From NCBI GenBank assembly GCA_022843705.1, contig JALHND010000018.1, positions 1-37,524 of the forward strand: a stretch of 37,524 bases of DNA, in the 5' to 3' direction. Below, in pieces: positions 8,399-17,454 of this stretch. The number at the start of each line of letters is the position of its first letter. The stretch's first letter is position 1. Below the pieces are notes generated by a model. That model saw only the letters and a program-made list of their open reading frames with translations, searched no databases and was not told the origin of the DNA. The stretch is from Burkholderiales bacterium. GTDB taxonomy: Bacteria > Pseudomonadota > Gammaproteobacteria > Burkholderiales > SG8-41. Both the position numbers and the translations under genes were made by a program.

Positions 8399-8495
8399 CG
8401 TGTTGGGTGTCTTCTACAGGCATCGGCACATATCCTCCAAAACCTCCTCCTTTGGTGGAACTTCAGCGCAACCCCCCGGGGTTGCGCTTTTTTTT
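8399..8495 (+). ncRNA. Candidate small RNA with an anti-Shine-Dalgarno loop
   Basis: A region of about 97 bases with no open reading frame of note is bounded by a plausible promoter and a perfect intrinsic terminator. In its middle, CCTCCAAA (8434-8441) pairs with TTTGGTGG (8451-8458; one T-T mismatch), exposing a nine-base loop ACCTCCTCC (8442-8450). That loop contains ACCTCCT, the anti-Shine-Dalgarno sequence found at the 3' end of 16S rRNA. Hairpin plus C-rich loop plus terminator is the build of trans-acting small RNAs that block ribosome sites; the Neisseria sibling sRNAs are a known example with such loops. In this window the loop can pair with GGAGGAGG before the fdh beta gene and GGAGGAG before tctC. 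Expression is not shown by sequence alone. Confidence 0.6.
8465..8495 (+). terminator. Intrinsic terminator of the small RNA
   Basis: A perfect 11-bp stem (AGCGCAACCCC / GGGGTTGCGCT) with a two-base centre is followed by seven T residues. No protein gene precedes it on this strand within 1.3 kb, which is a main reason to propose a small RNA. Confidence 0.9.
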
Positions 8496-8812
8496 GCCCT
8501 GATGATGTTGCGGGGCAACATATTAGCAGGTACGAATTTCGGCTGCCTGTTTTTCAATCAATCGAATGGATCAACTTCCGGGGATGCCCTTGCCTCTGCA
8601 GTCGCCGTTTCGCGGCAGCCAGCGGGTTTGATGGTCGTCGGCTGGCGCGCCCGGCCCGTGGAGCCCGTTTGATATACTCGCAAGCAGTAACTTCTGGTGG
8701 TTCGCCACGGTCAGCAGTACCCGTTGTCCGAACGGGAACTGCGCGGCGCAAATCCCGGGTTCGCCTGATGCCCTGGCGTGCCGGAATCGCGTTTTACCCA
8801 ATCGTGAGTTTA
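8496..8812. other. Non-coding gap upstream of the sucC operon
   Basis: No gene is supported. A short inverted repeat ATGTTGC-GGG-GCAACAT lies at 8505-8521 with no T-run after it. A TATACT hexamer is at 8673-8678 within GATATACTCG, a ten-base string also seen at 18839-18848 before the tct operon. ORFs drawn through this stretch (8378-8878) have no family resemblance. Confidence 0.5.
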
Positions 8813-8826
8813 TTGACTGCGGTCAA
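8813..8826 (+). promoter_or_regulatory. Crp/Fnr-type palindrome before sucC
   Basis: TTGACTGCGGTCAA, a perfect TTGAC-N4-GTCAA inverted repeat. It is identical over all 14 bases to the site before frc (25023-25036). Possible -10 elements downstream are TGTAAT (8845-8850) and TAGATT (8850-8855, 23 bases from the site). The sucC start codon is at 8908. Confidence 0.7.
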
Positions 8827-8907
8827 GGCTGCCGCGAAGTTCGCTGTAATAGATTGGCGTCCCTGCAGTGCCCGGTGACGCTGTACACCCATCACGCGGA
8901 ACTACAC

Positions 8908-10077
8908 ATGAAAATCCACGAATATCAGGCAAAAGAAATCCTGCGCAAGTATGGCGTGACCACGCCGCGCGGCATCCCGTGTTTCACGGTGGATGAAGCG
9001 GTCGGCGCGGCGGCCAAACTGGGCGGCAGTGTCTGGGTGGTCAAGGCACAGATCCATGCCGGCGGGCGCGGCAAGGGCGGTGGCGTCAAAGTCGCCAAGT
9101 CGTCGGCTGATGTGAAGGCGCATGCATCGGCGATCCTCGGCATGCAACTGAAAACGCACCAGACCGGGCCCGAGGGGCAGAAGGTGCGGCGCCTGCTGGT
9201 CGAAGAGGGCGCGGACATCAGGAAGGAACTGTATGTCGGGCTGGTCATCGACCGCGGCAGCCAGCGTGCGGTTCTGATGGCCTCGAGCGAAGGCGGCATG
9301 GACATCGAGGAAGTCGCCGCGCACACCCCGGAGAAGATCCACAAGGTTGTCATCGATCCGGTAAAAGGCCTGGCCGATGGCGATGCCGATGATGTTGCCC
9401 GCAAGATCGGGGTGCCGGAAGCCTCGGTGCCCCAGGCGCGCGCGATTCTGCAGGCGCTCTACAAGGCCTTTGACGACACCGATGCGTCGCTCGCTGAAAT
9501 CAACCCGATGATCCTGACCGGCGACGGCAAGGTGGTCGCGCTTGACGCGAAGATCGACTTTGACAACAACGCGCTGTTCCGCCATCCCGAACTGGTCGCG
9601 CTGCGTGATCTTGACGAGGAAGATCCGGCTGAAGTCGAGGCTTCGAAACACGATCTCAACTACATCCAGCTCGACGGCGACATCGGCTGCCTGGTCAATG
9701 GCGCAGGTCTCGCGATGGCTTCGATGGACATCATTAAGCTTTATGGCGGTGCTCCCGCCAATTTCCTCGACGTCGGCGGCAGCGCGACAGCGGAGAAGGT
9801 CACCGAAGCCTTCAAGATCATGCTGCGCAATCCCCAGCTGAAGGCGATCCTGGTCAACATCTTCGGCGGCATCATGAAATGCGACGTTATTGCGCAGGGG
9901 GTGGTGGCTGCTGCGCGCCAGGTCAGCCTGAGTGTGCCGCTGGTTGTGCGCCTTGAAGGCACCAACGTCGAACTCGGCAAGAAAATCCTCGCCGAATCGG
10001 GGCTGCCGATCATTTCCGCGAACAACATGGCTGACGCTGCGCAGAAAGTGGTTGCTGCGGCGAAGGGGAAAAACTGA
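8908..10077 (+). CDS. sucC: Succinate-CoA ligase-type beta subunit (possible malate-CoA ligase)
   Basis: A 389-residue ATP-grasp beta subunit of the ADP-forming CoA ligases, which make acyl-CoA from a dicarboxylate, ATP and CoA in the cytoplasm. The ATP-grasp N-terminus [17 protein letters not shown], the nucleotide loop [17 protein letters not shown], the metal site [12 protein letters not shown], the phospho-His/CoA-interface segment [15 protein letters not shown] and [14 protein letters not shown] are all intact. Length matches E. coli SucC (388). The ATG at 8908 begins the family consensus; only a weak GCGGAA ribosome site is present. It overlaps sucD by one base. Because it leads an operon with formate dehydrogenase and formate-THF ligase and shares its operator with oxalate genes, it may serve serine-cycle malyl-CoA formation or CoA recycling rather than the general TCA cycle; sequence alone cannot decide. 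Confidence 0.92.
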   Translation: MKIHEYQAKEILRKYGVTTPRGIPCFTVDEAVGAAAKLGGSVWVVKAQIHAGGRGKGGGVKVAKSSADVKAHASAILGMQLKTHQTGPEGQKVRRLLVEEGADIRKELYVGLVIDRGSQRAVLMASSEGGMDIEEVAAHTPEKIHKVVIDPVKGLADGDADDVARKIGVPEASVPQARAILQALYKAFDDTDASLAEINPMILTGDGKVVALDAKIDFDNNALFRHPELVALRDLDEEDPAEVEASKHDLNYIQLDGDIGCLVNGAGLAMASMDIIKLYGGAPANFLDVGGSATAEKVTEAFKIMLRNPQLKAILVNIFGGIMKCDVIAQGVVAAARQVSLSVPLVVRLEGTNVELGKKILAESGLPIISANNMADAAQKVVAAAKGKN

Positions 10078-10961
10078 TGTCCATCCTGATCGACAAGAAC
10101 TCCCGCGTGATGACCCAGGGCATCACCGGCAAGACCGGCATGTTCCACACCAAGACCGGCAAGGAATACGCCAACGGCAAGAATTGCTACGTTGCAGGCG
10201 TGACGCCGAAAAAAGGCGGGCAGAGCTACGAAGGCATTCCGATATTCAACAGCGTGCGCGAGGCGAAAGACGCCACCGGCGCCAACGTGTCCGTGATCTA
10301 CGTGCCGCCGCCCTTTGCCGCGGCGGCGATCGAGGAGGCGGAGGATGCCGATCTCGATCTGGTGATCTGCATCACCGAGGGCATCCCGGTGCGCGACATG
10401 GTGCGCCTCAAGTACAAGATGGAGCAGAACAAAAGCAGGACCATCCTGGTCGGCCCGAATTGTCCCGGCGTGATCACGCCTGACGAGATCAAGATCGGCA
10501 TCATGCCCGGCCATATCCATAAAAAGGGCCCGATTGGCGTGGTGTCGCGCTCGGGCACGCTGACCTACGAGGCAGTCGGCCAACTGATGGAAATCGGTCT
10601 CGGCCAGTCGTCCTGCGTCGGCATCGGCGGCGATCCGGTCAACGGCCTCAAGCACATTGATGTCATGAAAATGTTCAACGATGACCCGCAGACCGAGGCG
10701 GTGATCATGGTCGGTGAAATCGGCGGCTCGAACGAGGAAGAGTGCGCGCGCTGGGTCAAGGCCAACATGAAAAAGCCGGTGGTCGGTTTCATCGCCGGCG
10801 TCACGGCGCCGCCCGGCAAACGCATGGGCCATGCCGGGGCGATCATCTCCGGCGGCAAGGGCACGGCCGACGAGAAACTCGCGGTGATGGAGGAATGCGG
10901 CATCCGTACCACGAAGAATCCGGCGGAAATGGGCAAATTGCTGAAGTCGGTGCTGAAGTAA
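10077..10961 (+). CDS. sucD: Succinate-CoA ligase-type alpha subunit (possible malate-CoA ligase)
   Basis: A 294-residue alpha subunit, partner of the preceding protein. The CoA-binding Rossmann domain is at about 1-125 ([36 protein letters not shown]), followed by [21 protein letters not shown] and [11 protein letters not shown]. The active-site histidine that is phosphorylated in the family lies in [18 protein letters not shown] near residue 248. The start codon overlaps the sucC stop (TGATG), implying translational coupling and equal subunit amounts. The 52-base gap to the formate dehydrogenase beta gene contains no terminator, so the operon continues. A malate-CoA ligase (MtkB-type) activity is the alternative reading. 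Confidence 0.92.
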   Translation: MSILIDKNSRVMTQGITGKTGMFHTKTGKEYANGKNCYVAGVTPKKGGQSYEGIPIFNSVREAKDATGANVSVIYVPPPFAAAAIEEAEDADLDLVICITEGIPVRDMVRLKYKMEQNKSRTILVGPNCPGVITPDEIKIGIMPGHIHKKGPIGVVSRSGTLTYEAVGQLMEIGLGQSSCVGIGGDPVNGLKHIDVMKMFNDDPQTEAVIMVGEIGGSNEEECARWVKANMKKPVVGFIAGVTAPPGKRMGHAGAIISGGKGTADEKLAVMEECGIRTTKNPAEMGKLLKSVLK

Positions 10962-10998
10962 CCGGAAGGACGGCACCCGGGCCGCCGCAGGCAAGGCC

Positions 10999-11006
10999 GG
11001 AGGAGG
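10999..11006 (+). promoter_or_regulatory. Strong ribosome site deciding the TTG start of the FDH beta gene
   Basis: GGAGGAGG lies seven bases before TTG 11014 and fixes that rare start codon. All eight bases are complementary to the exposed loop of the candidate small RNA at 8442-8450. Confidence 0.75.
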
Positions 11007-11013
11007 AATCATT

Positions 11014-12711
11014 TTGGAAGGTGGCATCGTAAAACGCGGCAAACGTTCCCGTGGCGCCCTCAAGGGGCGGACTGCGGACACGGCTGCCCTTGCAGACATC
11101 CAGGCGCTGCTCGACGGCGCTCAGCGCAATACCGGCGTTGATCCGCGTCGCCGCGACCTGCTGATCGAGAACCTGCACCTGATCCAGGACCGTTACGGCC
11201 ATATTTCCGCCGCGCATGTCGTTGCGCTGGCGCGCGAGATGAGGCTGGCGATGACCGAGGTCTACGAGGTGGCGACTTTCTACCACCACTTCGATGTGGT
11301 CAAGGAAGGCGACAAGGCGCCGCCCGCGTTGACGGTGCGTGTCTGCGACTCGCTGTCCTGCGAACTGTCCGGCGCCAGTGACCTGATCCAGGGCCTGAAG
11401 AAGGCGCTGGGCGAAGGCGTGCGGGTGATTCCGGCACCCTGCGTCGGTCGTTGCGACCAGGCGCCGGTGGCCGTTGTCGGGCAGAACCCGGTGGCGCAGG
11501 CCAGCGTCGATAAAATAAAGCCGCTGGTGGCCGCGAAAAAGACGCAGTGCGCGACCGGCAAATACCTGAACTACGCCGAGTATCGCAAAAGCGGCGGCTA
11601 CGACCTCGCGATCGAATGCCTCAACGGCACGCGCGATGCCGAGTCCTTGATCAAGACCATGGAGAACTCGGGCCTGCGCGGTCTCGGCGGCGCGGGTTTC
11701 CCGGCCGGCCGCAAGTGGCGCATCGTGCGAGGCGAAAAGGGGCCGCGGGTGATGGCGGTCAACATCGACGAGGGCGAGCCCGGCACCTTCAAGGACCGCC
11801 ACTACCTCGAGCGCGATCCGCACCGTTTCCTTGAAGGCGTGATCGTTGCCGCCTGGACGGTGCAGATTTCCGAGGTCTACATTTACCTGCGCGACGAATA
11901 CGCCGGCATCCGCGCGATCCTGGAGAAGGAGATCAGGGCGCTGCAGGCTGATCCGCCCTGTCCGCTGCCGCCGATCTTCCTGCGCCGCGGCGCAGGTGCC
12001 TACATCTGCGGCGAAGAGTCGGCGATGATCGAATCGATCGAGGGCAAGCGCGGCATGCCGCGGCTGCGCCCGCCGTATGTGGCCCAGGTCGGCCTGTTCG
12101 GCCATCCGACGCTTGAGCACAACATGGAGACCTTGTACTGGGTGCGCGACATCATCCAGAAAGGCGCCGATTGGTTTTCCGGCCACGGCCGCAACGGGCG
12201 CAAGGGACTGCGCTCGTTTTCGGTGTCGGGTCGCGTGAAAAAGCCCGGCGTGCATCTTGCGCCGGCGGGCATCACGGTGAAGGAACTGATTGACGAATAC
12301 TGCGGCGGCATGCTGCCGGGCCACCGCTTCTATGGTTATCTTCCCGGCGGCGCCTCGGGCGGCATTCTGCCGGCGTCGATGGGCGACATTCCGCTCGATT
12401 TCGACACATTGAATCCCCATGGCTGTTTCATCGGCTCGGCCGCGGTGATCATCCTGTCGGACCGGGATCAGGCCCGCAGGGCTGCCGGTAACGTGATGAA
12501 GTTCTTCGCCGAGGAGTCCTGCGGGCAGTGTACGCCCTGCCGCGTCGGCACGGCCAAGGCCCTGCAGCTGATGCAGGCGCCGAAATGGGACCGCGGCCTG
12601 CTTGAGGAACTGTCGGGGGCGATGGCCGATGCGTCGATCTGCGGCCTCGGCCAGGCGGCGCCGAATCCGATCCGCACGGTCATGAAATATTTCCCCAGGG
12701 AAGTCGAGTAG
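11014..12711 (+). CDS. fdhB: NAD-dependent formate dehydrogenase, fused NuoE/NuoF-type beta subunit
   Basis: A 565-residue diaphorase subunit that passes electrons from the formate-oxidising alpha subunit to NAD+. Residues about 20-170 are NuoE/thioredoxin-like with a [2Fe-2S] site (CDSLSCELSG, APCVGRCDQAP). Residues about 210-565 are NuoF-like: GLRGLGGAGFPAGRKW and the FMN/NADH loops NIDEGEPGTFKDRHYLE and GAGAYICGEESAMIESIEGKRG, and the [4Fe-4S] motif ESCGQCTPCRVGT plus a later Cys near ASICGLGQ. Fusion of the two parts is the arrangement of the Methylorubrum extorquens FDH1 beta subunit, whereas FdsGB-type enzymes keep them separate. TTG start with a strong ribosome site. It lies 52 bases after sucD and 37 before the alpha subunit gene. 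Confidence 0.92.
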   Translation: MEGGIVKRGKRSRGALKGRTADTAALADIQALLDGAQRNTGVDPRRRDLLIENLHLIQDRYGHISAAHVVALAREMRLAMTEVYEVATFYHHFDVVKEGDKAPPALTVRVCDSLSCELSGASDLIQGLKKALGEGVRVIPAPCVGRCDQAPVAVVGQNPVAQASVDKIKPLVAAKKTQCATGKYLNYAEYRKSGGYDLAIECLNGTRDAESLIKTMENSGLRGLGGAGFPAGRKWRIVRGEKGPRVMAVNIDEGEPGTFKDRHYLERDPHRFLEGVIVAAWTVQISEVYIYLRDEYAGIRAILEKEIRALQADPPCPLPPIFLRRGAGAYICGEESAMIESIEGKRGMPRLRPPYVAQVGLFGHPTLEHNMETLYWVRDIIQKGADWFSGHGRNGRKGLRSFSVSGRVKKPGVHLAPAGITVKELIDEYCGGMLPGHRFYGYLPGGASGGILPASMGDIPLDFDTLNPHGCFIGSAAVIILSDRDQARRAAGNVMKFFAEESCGQCTPCRVGTAKALQLMQAPKWDRGLLEELSGAMADASICGLGQAAPNPIRTVMKYFPREVE

Positions 12712-12748
12712 TGCGGACGCCCTGCCGCACCGCACCGGAGGTACAGCG

Positions 12749-15559
12749 ATGACAGCAATGAGCAAGGACGAACTGGCCGCGATGCCGGTCGAGTTCAAAC
12801 TGAACGGCAACAGCATTGTCGCCGAAGCCGGTGAAACCATCATCCAGGCCGCCAAGCGCCACGGCGTCGAGATTCCCCACCTTTGCTACAAGGAAGGGCT
12901 GCGACCCGACGGCAACTGCCGGGCCTGCGTGGTCGAGGTCAAGGGCGAGCGTGTGCTGGCCGCCTCCTGCTGCCGCAACCCCTCGCCGGGCATGGAAGTC
13001 ACGACCGACAGCCCGCGCGCGGTCTCGTCGCAGAAGATGGTGATGGAACTGCTGCTCTCCGACATGCCGGAGCAGCGCCACACCCCGAACTCCGAACTTG
13101 ACCACTGGGCGGGAAAACTCAAGGTCGGCAAGCCGCGTTTCGCGAAACGCCACCAGCCGCAGTCCGACCTGTCGCATTACGGCATCGCCGTCAATCTCGA
13201 TTCCTGCATCCAGTGCACGCGCTGCGTCCGTGCCTGCCGCGAGGAACAGGTCAACGACGTCATCGGTTACGCCTTCCGCGGCGAACATTCGAAAATCGTG
13301 TTCGACCTCGACGATCCGATGGGCGATTCGACCTGCGTCGCCTGCGGTGAATGCGTGCAGGCCTGTCCCACCGGCGCACTGATGCCGGCACGCGAGGCCG
13401 GCCTGGTCAAGCCCGACAGGCAGGTGCACTCGGTGTGCCCGTACTGCGGCGTAGGCTGCCAGCTGACCTACAACGTCAAGGACAACAAAATCATCTCGGT
13501 CGACGGCCGCGACGGCCCGTCGAACCACGGCCGGCTGTGCGTCAAGGGCCGTTACGGTTTTGATTACGCCCACCATCCACAGCGCCTGACCAAGCCGCTG
13601 ATCCGCAAGCCCGGCGTGCCCAAACACGCCGATTTCGCGATGGATCCGGCGAATCCGCTGGAATATTTCCGTGAGGCATCCTGGGAAGAGGCGCTGGATC
13701 TCGCGGCGGGCAGGCTGAAGGCGATCCGTGACCAGCACGGCAACAAGGCACTGGCCGGTTTCGGCTCCGCCAAGGGCAGCAACGAGGAGGCCTACCTGTT
13801 CCAGAAGCTGGTGCGCACCGGCTTCGGCTCCAACAACGTCGACCATTGCACGCGCCTGTGCCACGCCTCGAGTGTTGCCGCGCTGATGGAGGCTGTCAGT
13901 TCGGGTGCGGTATCGAACCAGGTCAATGATGTTGCCCGCGCCGAGGTGATTTTCCTGATCGGCGCCAACCCGCTGTCGAACCACCCGGTGGCCGCGACCT
14001 GGATCAAGAACGCGGTCAAGAACGGCGCCAAACTGATCTATGCCGATCCTCGCCGCAACGAACTGTCGCGGCATGCCACCTATGCCCTGCAGTTCAAGCC
14101 CGACACCGACGTCGCGCTGCTCAACGCGATGATGCACGTCATCGTGCACGAGGGCCTGGTCGACGAAGCCTTCATCAAGTCGCGCACCATCGGCTACGAA
14201 GATCTGAAGAAAAACGTCGAGGGTTACAGCCCCGAGGCGATGGCTCCGGTCTGCGGCATACCTGCGCAAACCATCAGGGAAGTCGCGCGCCTGTATGCGA
14301 CCTCAAAGGGCTCGATGATCCTCTGGGGCATGGGCATTTCGCAGCACATCCACGGCACCGACAATGCGCGCTGCCTGATCGCGCTGTGCCTGATGACCGG
14401 CCAGATCGGCAAACCGGGCTCCGGTTTGCATCCGCTGCGCGGCCAGAACAACGTGCAGGGCGCCTCCGACTCGGGCCTGATCCCGATGGTGTTTCCGGAC
14501 TACCAGCGCGTCGACAATCCGCAGGCGCTGGCACGTTTCGAAAAACTGTGGGGAGCCAAGCTGGATCCCAAACCCGGCCTGACGGTGGTCGAGATCGTGC
14601 ACGCGATCCTCGACGGCGACATCCGCGGCATGTACGTGATGGGCGAAAATCCGGCGATGTCGGACCCGGATGCAAACCATGCACGCGAGGCGCTGGCGAA
14701 ACTCGACTGGCTGGTGGTGCAGGAAATCTTCCTGACCGAGACCTGCTACTACGCCGACGTGATCCTGCCGGCGACTGCCTGGCCGGAGAAGGACGGCACC
14801 GTTACCAACACCGATCGCATGGTGCAGCTGGGCCGCAAGGCGGTTGATGCCCCCGGCGAGGCCAGGCCCGACCTGTGGATCATCCAGGAACTGGCGCGCC
14901 GTCTCGGCCTTGACTGGAACTATGGCGGCCCGCAGGACGTGTTCAACGAGATGCGCAAGGCGATGAACTCGATCGCCGGCATTACCTGGGAGCGCCTGGA
15001 GGCCGAGAGTTCCGTCACTTATCCCTGCGAGAATGAAGGCGATCCCGGACAGCCTGTTGTCTTTGTTGATAAATTCCCGACGCCGACAGGGCGCGCGAAA
15101 TTCGTTCCGGCCGACATCATCCCGGCCGACGAGCGACCCGACCGCGAATTCCCCTTCGTGCTGATCACCGGCCGCCAGCTTGAACACTGGCATACCGGCG
15201 CGATGACACGGCGTGCCGGCGTGCTTGATGCGATCGAGCCTGAGCCGACGGCTTCGATGCACCCGCTGGACCTTGATGCGCTGGGCGCCAAAGTCGGCGA
15301 CGTGCTGACCGTCGAATCCCGCCGCGGCATCATCTCGCTGCACGCGCGCCCCGACGATGGCACGCCGCGCGGTTCGGTGTTCATTCCGTTCTGTTTTTAC
15401 GAGGCGGCAGCCAACCTGCTGACCAATGCCGCGCTGGATCCGTACGGCAAGATCCCCGAGTTCAAGTACTGCGCGGTCAAGGTGACGAAGGGCGGCGAAC
15501 TGATGCCGCGCTCCAGCTACGGCGGCGGGCAGGTGTTGGCGAAGGTCGCAAAAGTCTAG
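12749..15559 (+). CDS. fdhA: Formate dehydrogenase alpha subunit, Mo/W-bis-MGD (FDH1-like)
   Basis: A 936-residue catalytic subunit oxidising formate to CO2. The N-terminal part is NuoG-like: a [2Fe-2S] domain ([21 protein letters not shown] ... SCC), a His-containing segment, then two ferredoxin-type [4Fe-4S] clusters ([14 protein letters not shown] and [12 protein letters not shown]). The molybdopterin domain starts at about 230 with [14 protein letters not shown] and [12 protein letters not shown]. The metal ligand is cysteine, not selenocysteine, in [10 protein letters not shown] (C371), followed by the usual His. There is no Tat signal, so the enzyme is cytoplasmic. ATG 12749 follows GGAGG; an alternative ATG lies nine bases on. 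Whether Mo or W is used cannot be read from sequence. No fdhD-type accessory gene is in the window. Confidence 0.93.
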   Translation: MTAMSKDELAAMPVEFKLNGNSIVAEAGETIIQAAKRHGVEIPHLCYKEGLRPDGNCRACVVEVKGERVLAASCCRNPSPGMEVTTDSPRAVSSQKMVMELLLSDMPEQRHTPNSELDHWAGKLKVGKPRFAKRHQPQSDLSHYGIAVNLDSCIQCTRCVRACREEQVNDVIGYAFRGEHSKIVFDLDDPMGDSTCVACGECVQACPTGALMPAREAGLVKPDRQVHSVCPYCGVGCQLTYNVKDNKIISVDGRDGPSNHGRLCVKGRYGFDYAHHPQRLTKPLIRKPGVPKHADFAMDPANPLEYFREASWEEALDLAAGRLKAIRDQHGNKALAGFGSAKGSNEEAYLFQKLVRTGFGSNNVDHCTRLCHASSVAALMEAVSSGAVSNQVNDVARAEVIFLIGANPLSNHPVAATWIKNAVKNGAKLIYADPRRNELSRHATYALQFKPDTDVALLNAMMHVIVHEGLVDEAFIKSRTIGYEDLKKNVEGYSPEAMAPVCGIPAQTIREVARLYATSKGSMILWGMGISQHIHGTDNARCLIALCLMTGQIGKPGSGLHPLRGQNNVQGASDSGLIPMVFPDYQRVDNPQALARFEKLWGAKLDPKPGLTVVEIVHAILDGDIRGMYVMGENPAMSDPDANHAREALAKLDWLVVQEIFLTETCYYADVILPATAWPEKDGTVTNTDRMVQLGRKAVDAPGEARPDLWIIQELARRLGLDWNYGGPQDVFNEMRKAMNSIAGITWERLEAESSVTYPCENEGDPGQPVVFVDKFPTPTGRAKFVPADIIPADERPDREFPFVLITGRQLEHWHTGAMTRRAGVLDAIEPEPTASMHPLDLDALGAKVGDVLTVESRRGIISLHARPDDGTPRGSVFIPFCFYEAAANLLTNAALDPYGKIPEFKYCAVKVTKGGELMPRSSYGGGQVLAKVAKV

Positions 15560-15580
15560 AACCAGCCGGTAACCCAATGT

Positions 15581-15595
15581 GCCCGCGCGGCGGGC
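15581..15595 (+). other. Intercistronic hairpin between fdhA and ftfL
   Basis: GCCCGC-GCG-GCGGGC has a six-bp perfect stem and no T-run. It may influence mRNA stability or partial attenuation between the two genes, but is unlikely to terminate transcription by itself. Confidence 0.4.
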
Positions 15596-15627
15596 GCCGA
15601 ATCATTCACGTTCAGGAGAGGAGCATC

Positions 15628-17301
15628 ATGGCACTGTCGGACATCGAAATCGCCCAGGCTGCAAAAATGGAGCGTGTCGTCAAGATCGCGCAGAAGCTGG
15701 GCATCCCCGAGGAGCATCTCGTGCCTTACGGCCACTACAAGGCCAAGGTATCGCTGGAGTATGTCGACAGCCTGAAGGACAAGAAGGACGGCAAGCTGAT
15801 CCTGGTGACCGCGATCAACCCGACCCCCGCGGGTGAAGGCAAGACCACCACCACGGTCGGCCTCGGCGACGCGCTGAACCACATCGGCAAGAAGGCGATG
15901 ATCTGCCTGCGCGAGCCCTCGCTCGGGCCCGTGTTCGGCGTCAAGGGCGGCGCGGCCGGCGGCGGCTACGCCCAGGTGGTGCCGATGGAAGACATCAACC
16001 TGCACTTCACCGGCGACTTCGGCGCAATCGCGCTGGCCAACAACCTGCTGTCGGCGATGATCGACAACCACATCTCGCACGGCAACGAGCTCGGCATCGA
16101 CCCGCGCCGCATCACCTGGAAGCGGGTGATGGACATGAACGACCGTGCGCTGCGCGACATCGTCGTGTCGCTGGGAGGCACCGCCAACGGTTACCCCCGC
16201 GAGGACGGCTTCGACATCGTCGTCGCTTCAGAAGTGATGGCGATTTTCTGCCTGGCCACCTCGCTGAAGGACCTGAAGGAACGTCTCGGCAACATCGTCT
16301 TCGGCTACACCCGCGACAACAAGCCCCTGCGCGCGCGCGACCTCAAGGCCCACGGCGCAATGACGGTGCTGCTGAAGGACCAACTGGCGCCGAACCTGGT
16401 GCAGACGCTGGAGAACAATGCCGCCTTCATCCACGGCGGGCCCTTTGCCAACATCGCCCACGGCTGCAACTCGGTGATCGCGACCAAGACAGCCCTGAAG
16501 CTGGTCGACTACGTGGTGACCGAGGCCGGTTTCGGCGCCGACCTCGGTGCCGAGAAGTTCCTCGACATCAAGTGCCGCAAGGCCGGACTGAAACCCGCGG
16601 CGGCGGTGATTGTCGCCACCGTGCGCGCGCTGAAACACCATGGCGGCGTCGGCAAGGAGGATCTCAACAAGGAAAACCTGGCCGCCCTCGAAAAAGGCCT
16701 GGTAAACCTTGAACGCCATGTCAACAACGTCAAGAATGTTTACGGCATTCCCTGCATTGTCTCGGTGAACCGCTTTACTGCCGACACCAAGGCGGAAATG
16801 GACCTGCTCACCGACCGCATCGCCAAGCTCGGTGCAAAAGTTGTTGTTGCCAACCACTGGGCCGAGGGCGGCAAGGGCGCCGCGGAACTGGCGAAGATCG
16901 TTGTCGACATGTGCGAGCAGAAGTCGAACCCGACATTCGTCTACGAAGACAGTGATCCGCTGTGGGAGAAAATGAAGAAGATCGCCACCAAGGTCTACGG
17001 TGCTTCCGACATCACTGCGGACTCCAAGGTGCGCAACCGCATCAAGGAATTGCAGGAAGGCGGTTACGGGCACTATCCCGTGTGCGTGGCCAAGACCCAG
17101 TCTTCGTTTTCGACCGATGCCGGCGTGCGTGGCGCGCCCAGCGGGCATGTGGTGAACGTGCGCGAAGTGCGGCTTGCCGCAGGCGCAGAGTTCGTCGTGA
17201 TGATCTGCGGCGACATCATGACCATGCCGGGCCTGCCGAAGGTGCCCTCCTCGGAGCGCATCGACCTGACCGATGATGGCAAGGTGGTCGGCCTGTTCTG
17301 A
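15628..17301 (+). CDS. ftfL: Formate-tetrahydrofolate ligase
   Basis: A 557-residue enzyme, the usual family length, that makes 10-formyl-THF from formate, THF and ATP. The P-loop is [20 protein letters not shown] at about 62-80. Other family blocks are [48 protein letters not shown] and the C-terminal [27 protein letters not shown] 15628 follows AGGAGAGG, a good ribosome site, and starts the conserved N-terminus. As the last gene of the sucCD-fdh operon it gives formate a second fate beside oxidation: entry into the folate one-carbon pool (purines, serine, or a serine cycle). The symbol fhs is also used for this gene. Confidence 0.96.
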   Translation: MALSDIEIAQAAKMERVVKIAQKLGIPEEHLVPYGHYKAKVSLEYVDSLKDKKDGKLILVTAINPTPAGEGKTTTTVGLGDALNHIGKKAMICLREPSLGPVFGVKGGAAGGGYAQVVPMEDINLHFTGDFGAIALANNLLSAMIDNHISHGNELGIDPRRITWKRVMDMNDRALRDIVVSLGGTANGYPREDGFDIVVASEVMAIFCLATSLKDLKERLGNIVFGYTRDNKPLRARDLKAHGAMTVLLKDQLAPNLVQTLENNAAFIHGGPFANIAHGCNSVIATKTALKLVDYVVTEAGFGADLGAEKFLDIKCRKAGLKPAAAVIVATVRALKHHGGVGKEDLNKENLAALEKGLVNLERHVNNVKNVYGIPCIVSVNRFTADTKAEMDLLTDRIAKLGAKVVVANHWAEGGKGAAELAKIVVDMCEQKSNPTFVYEDSDPLWEKMKKIATKVYGASDITADSKVRNRIKELQEGGYGHYPVCVAKTQSSFSTDAGVRGAPSGHVVNVREVRLAAGAEFVVMICGDIMTMPGLPKVPSSERIDLTDDGKVVGLF

Positions 17302-17314
17302 TTGTTTGTATAAT

Positions 17315-17361
17315 CCGGGGCAGGCGTTGTAGTCCGACCCGGGACTGCAGCGTTGCCCCGG
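17315..17361 (+). promoter_or_regulatory. Long imperfect hairpin at the start of the terC leader
   Basis: CCGGGGCA (17315-17322) pairs with TGCCCCGG (17354-17361). Most of the inner arms also pair, with G-U pairs, down to AGTCC/GGACT. There is no T-run. A TATAAT hexamer at 17309-17314 lies just upstream but lacks a convincing -35. Confidence 0.5.
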
Positions 17362-17419
17362 GTCCGGCACGGAATCCGTTCCGGACGGGCTCGGACATAA
17401 AAGGGCGGGATACACGCCC
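17362..17419 (+). promoter_or_regulatory. Two further hairpins in the terC leader (riboswitch-like region)
   Basis: GTCCGG-c-ACGG-AAT-CCGT-t-CCGGAC (17362-17386) and GGGCG-GGATACA-CGCCC (17403-17419) follow the first hairpin, giving three stems in about 105 bases before terC. TerC/YjbE-type genes are often controlled by the yybP-ykoY manganese riboswitch, but I do not see its conserved loop sequences, so the class is not assigned. Confidence 0.4.
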
Positions 17420-17454
17420 GGGGTCAATCTTTTCCAACTGCGTGGACAAATCAT

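Noticed and set aside
8505-8521. Inverted repeat ATGTTGC-GGG-GCAACAT as a terminator or operator
   Set aside because: It is only a seven-bp stem with no T-run, no second copy and no aligned promoter; too little to assign a role.
8378-8878. ORFs of 93-166 residues across the gap before sucC
   Set aside because: They run through a perfect terminator and the promoter palindrome, have no domain resemblance and no ribosome site.
10843-12855. Antisense ORF of 670 residues opposite fdhB
   Set aside because: It is low-complexity His/Arg/Ala-rich translation of the reverse strand of a clear enzyme gene. The same applies to the large antisense ORFs at 25166-27517, 27611-29821 and 31883-34225.
17302-17454. 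Firm yybP-ykoY riboswitch call
   Set aside because: The gene context fits, but the conserved loop sequences of that riboswitch are not seen, so only a structured leader is reported.
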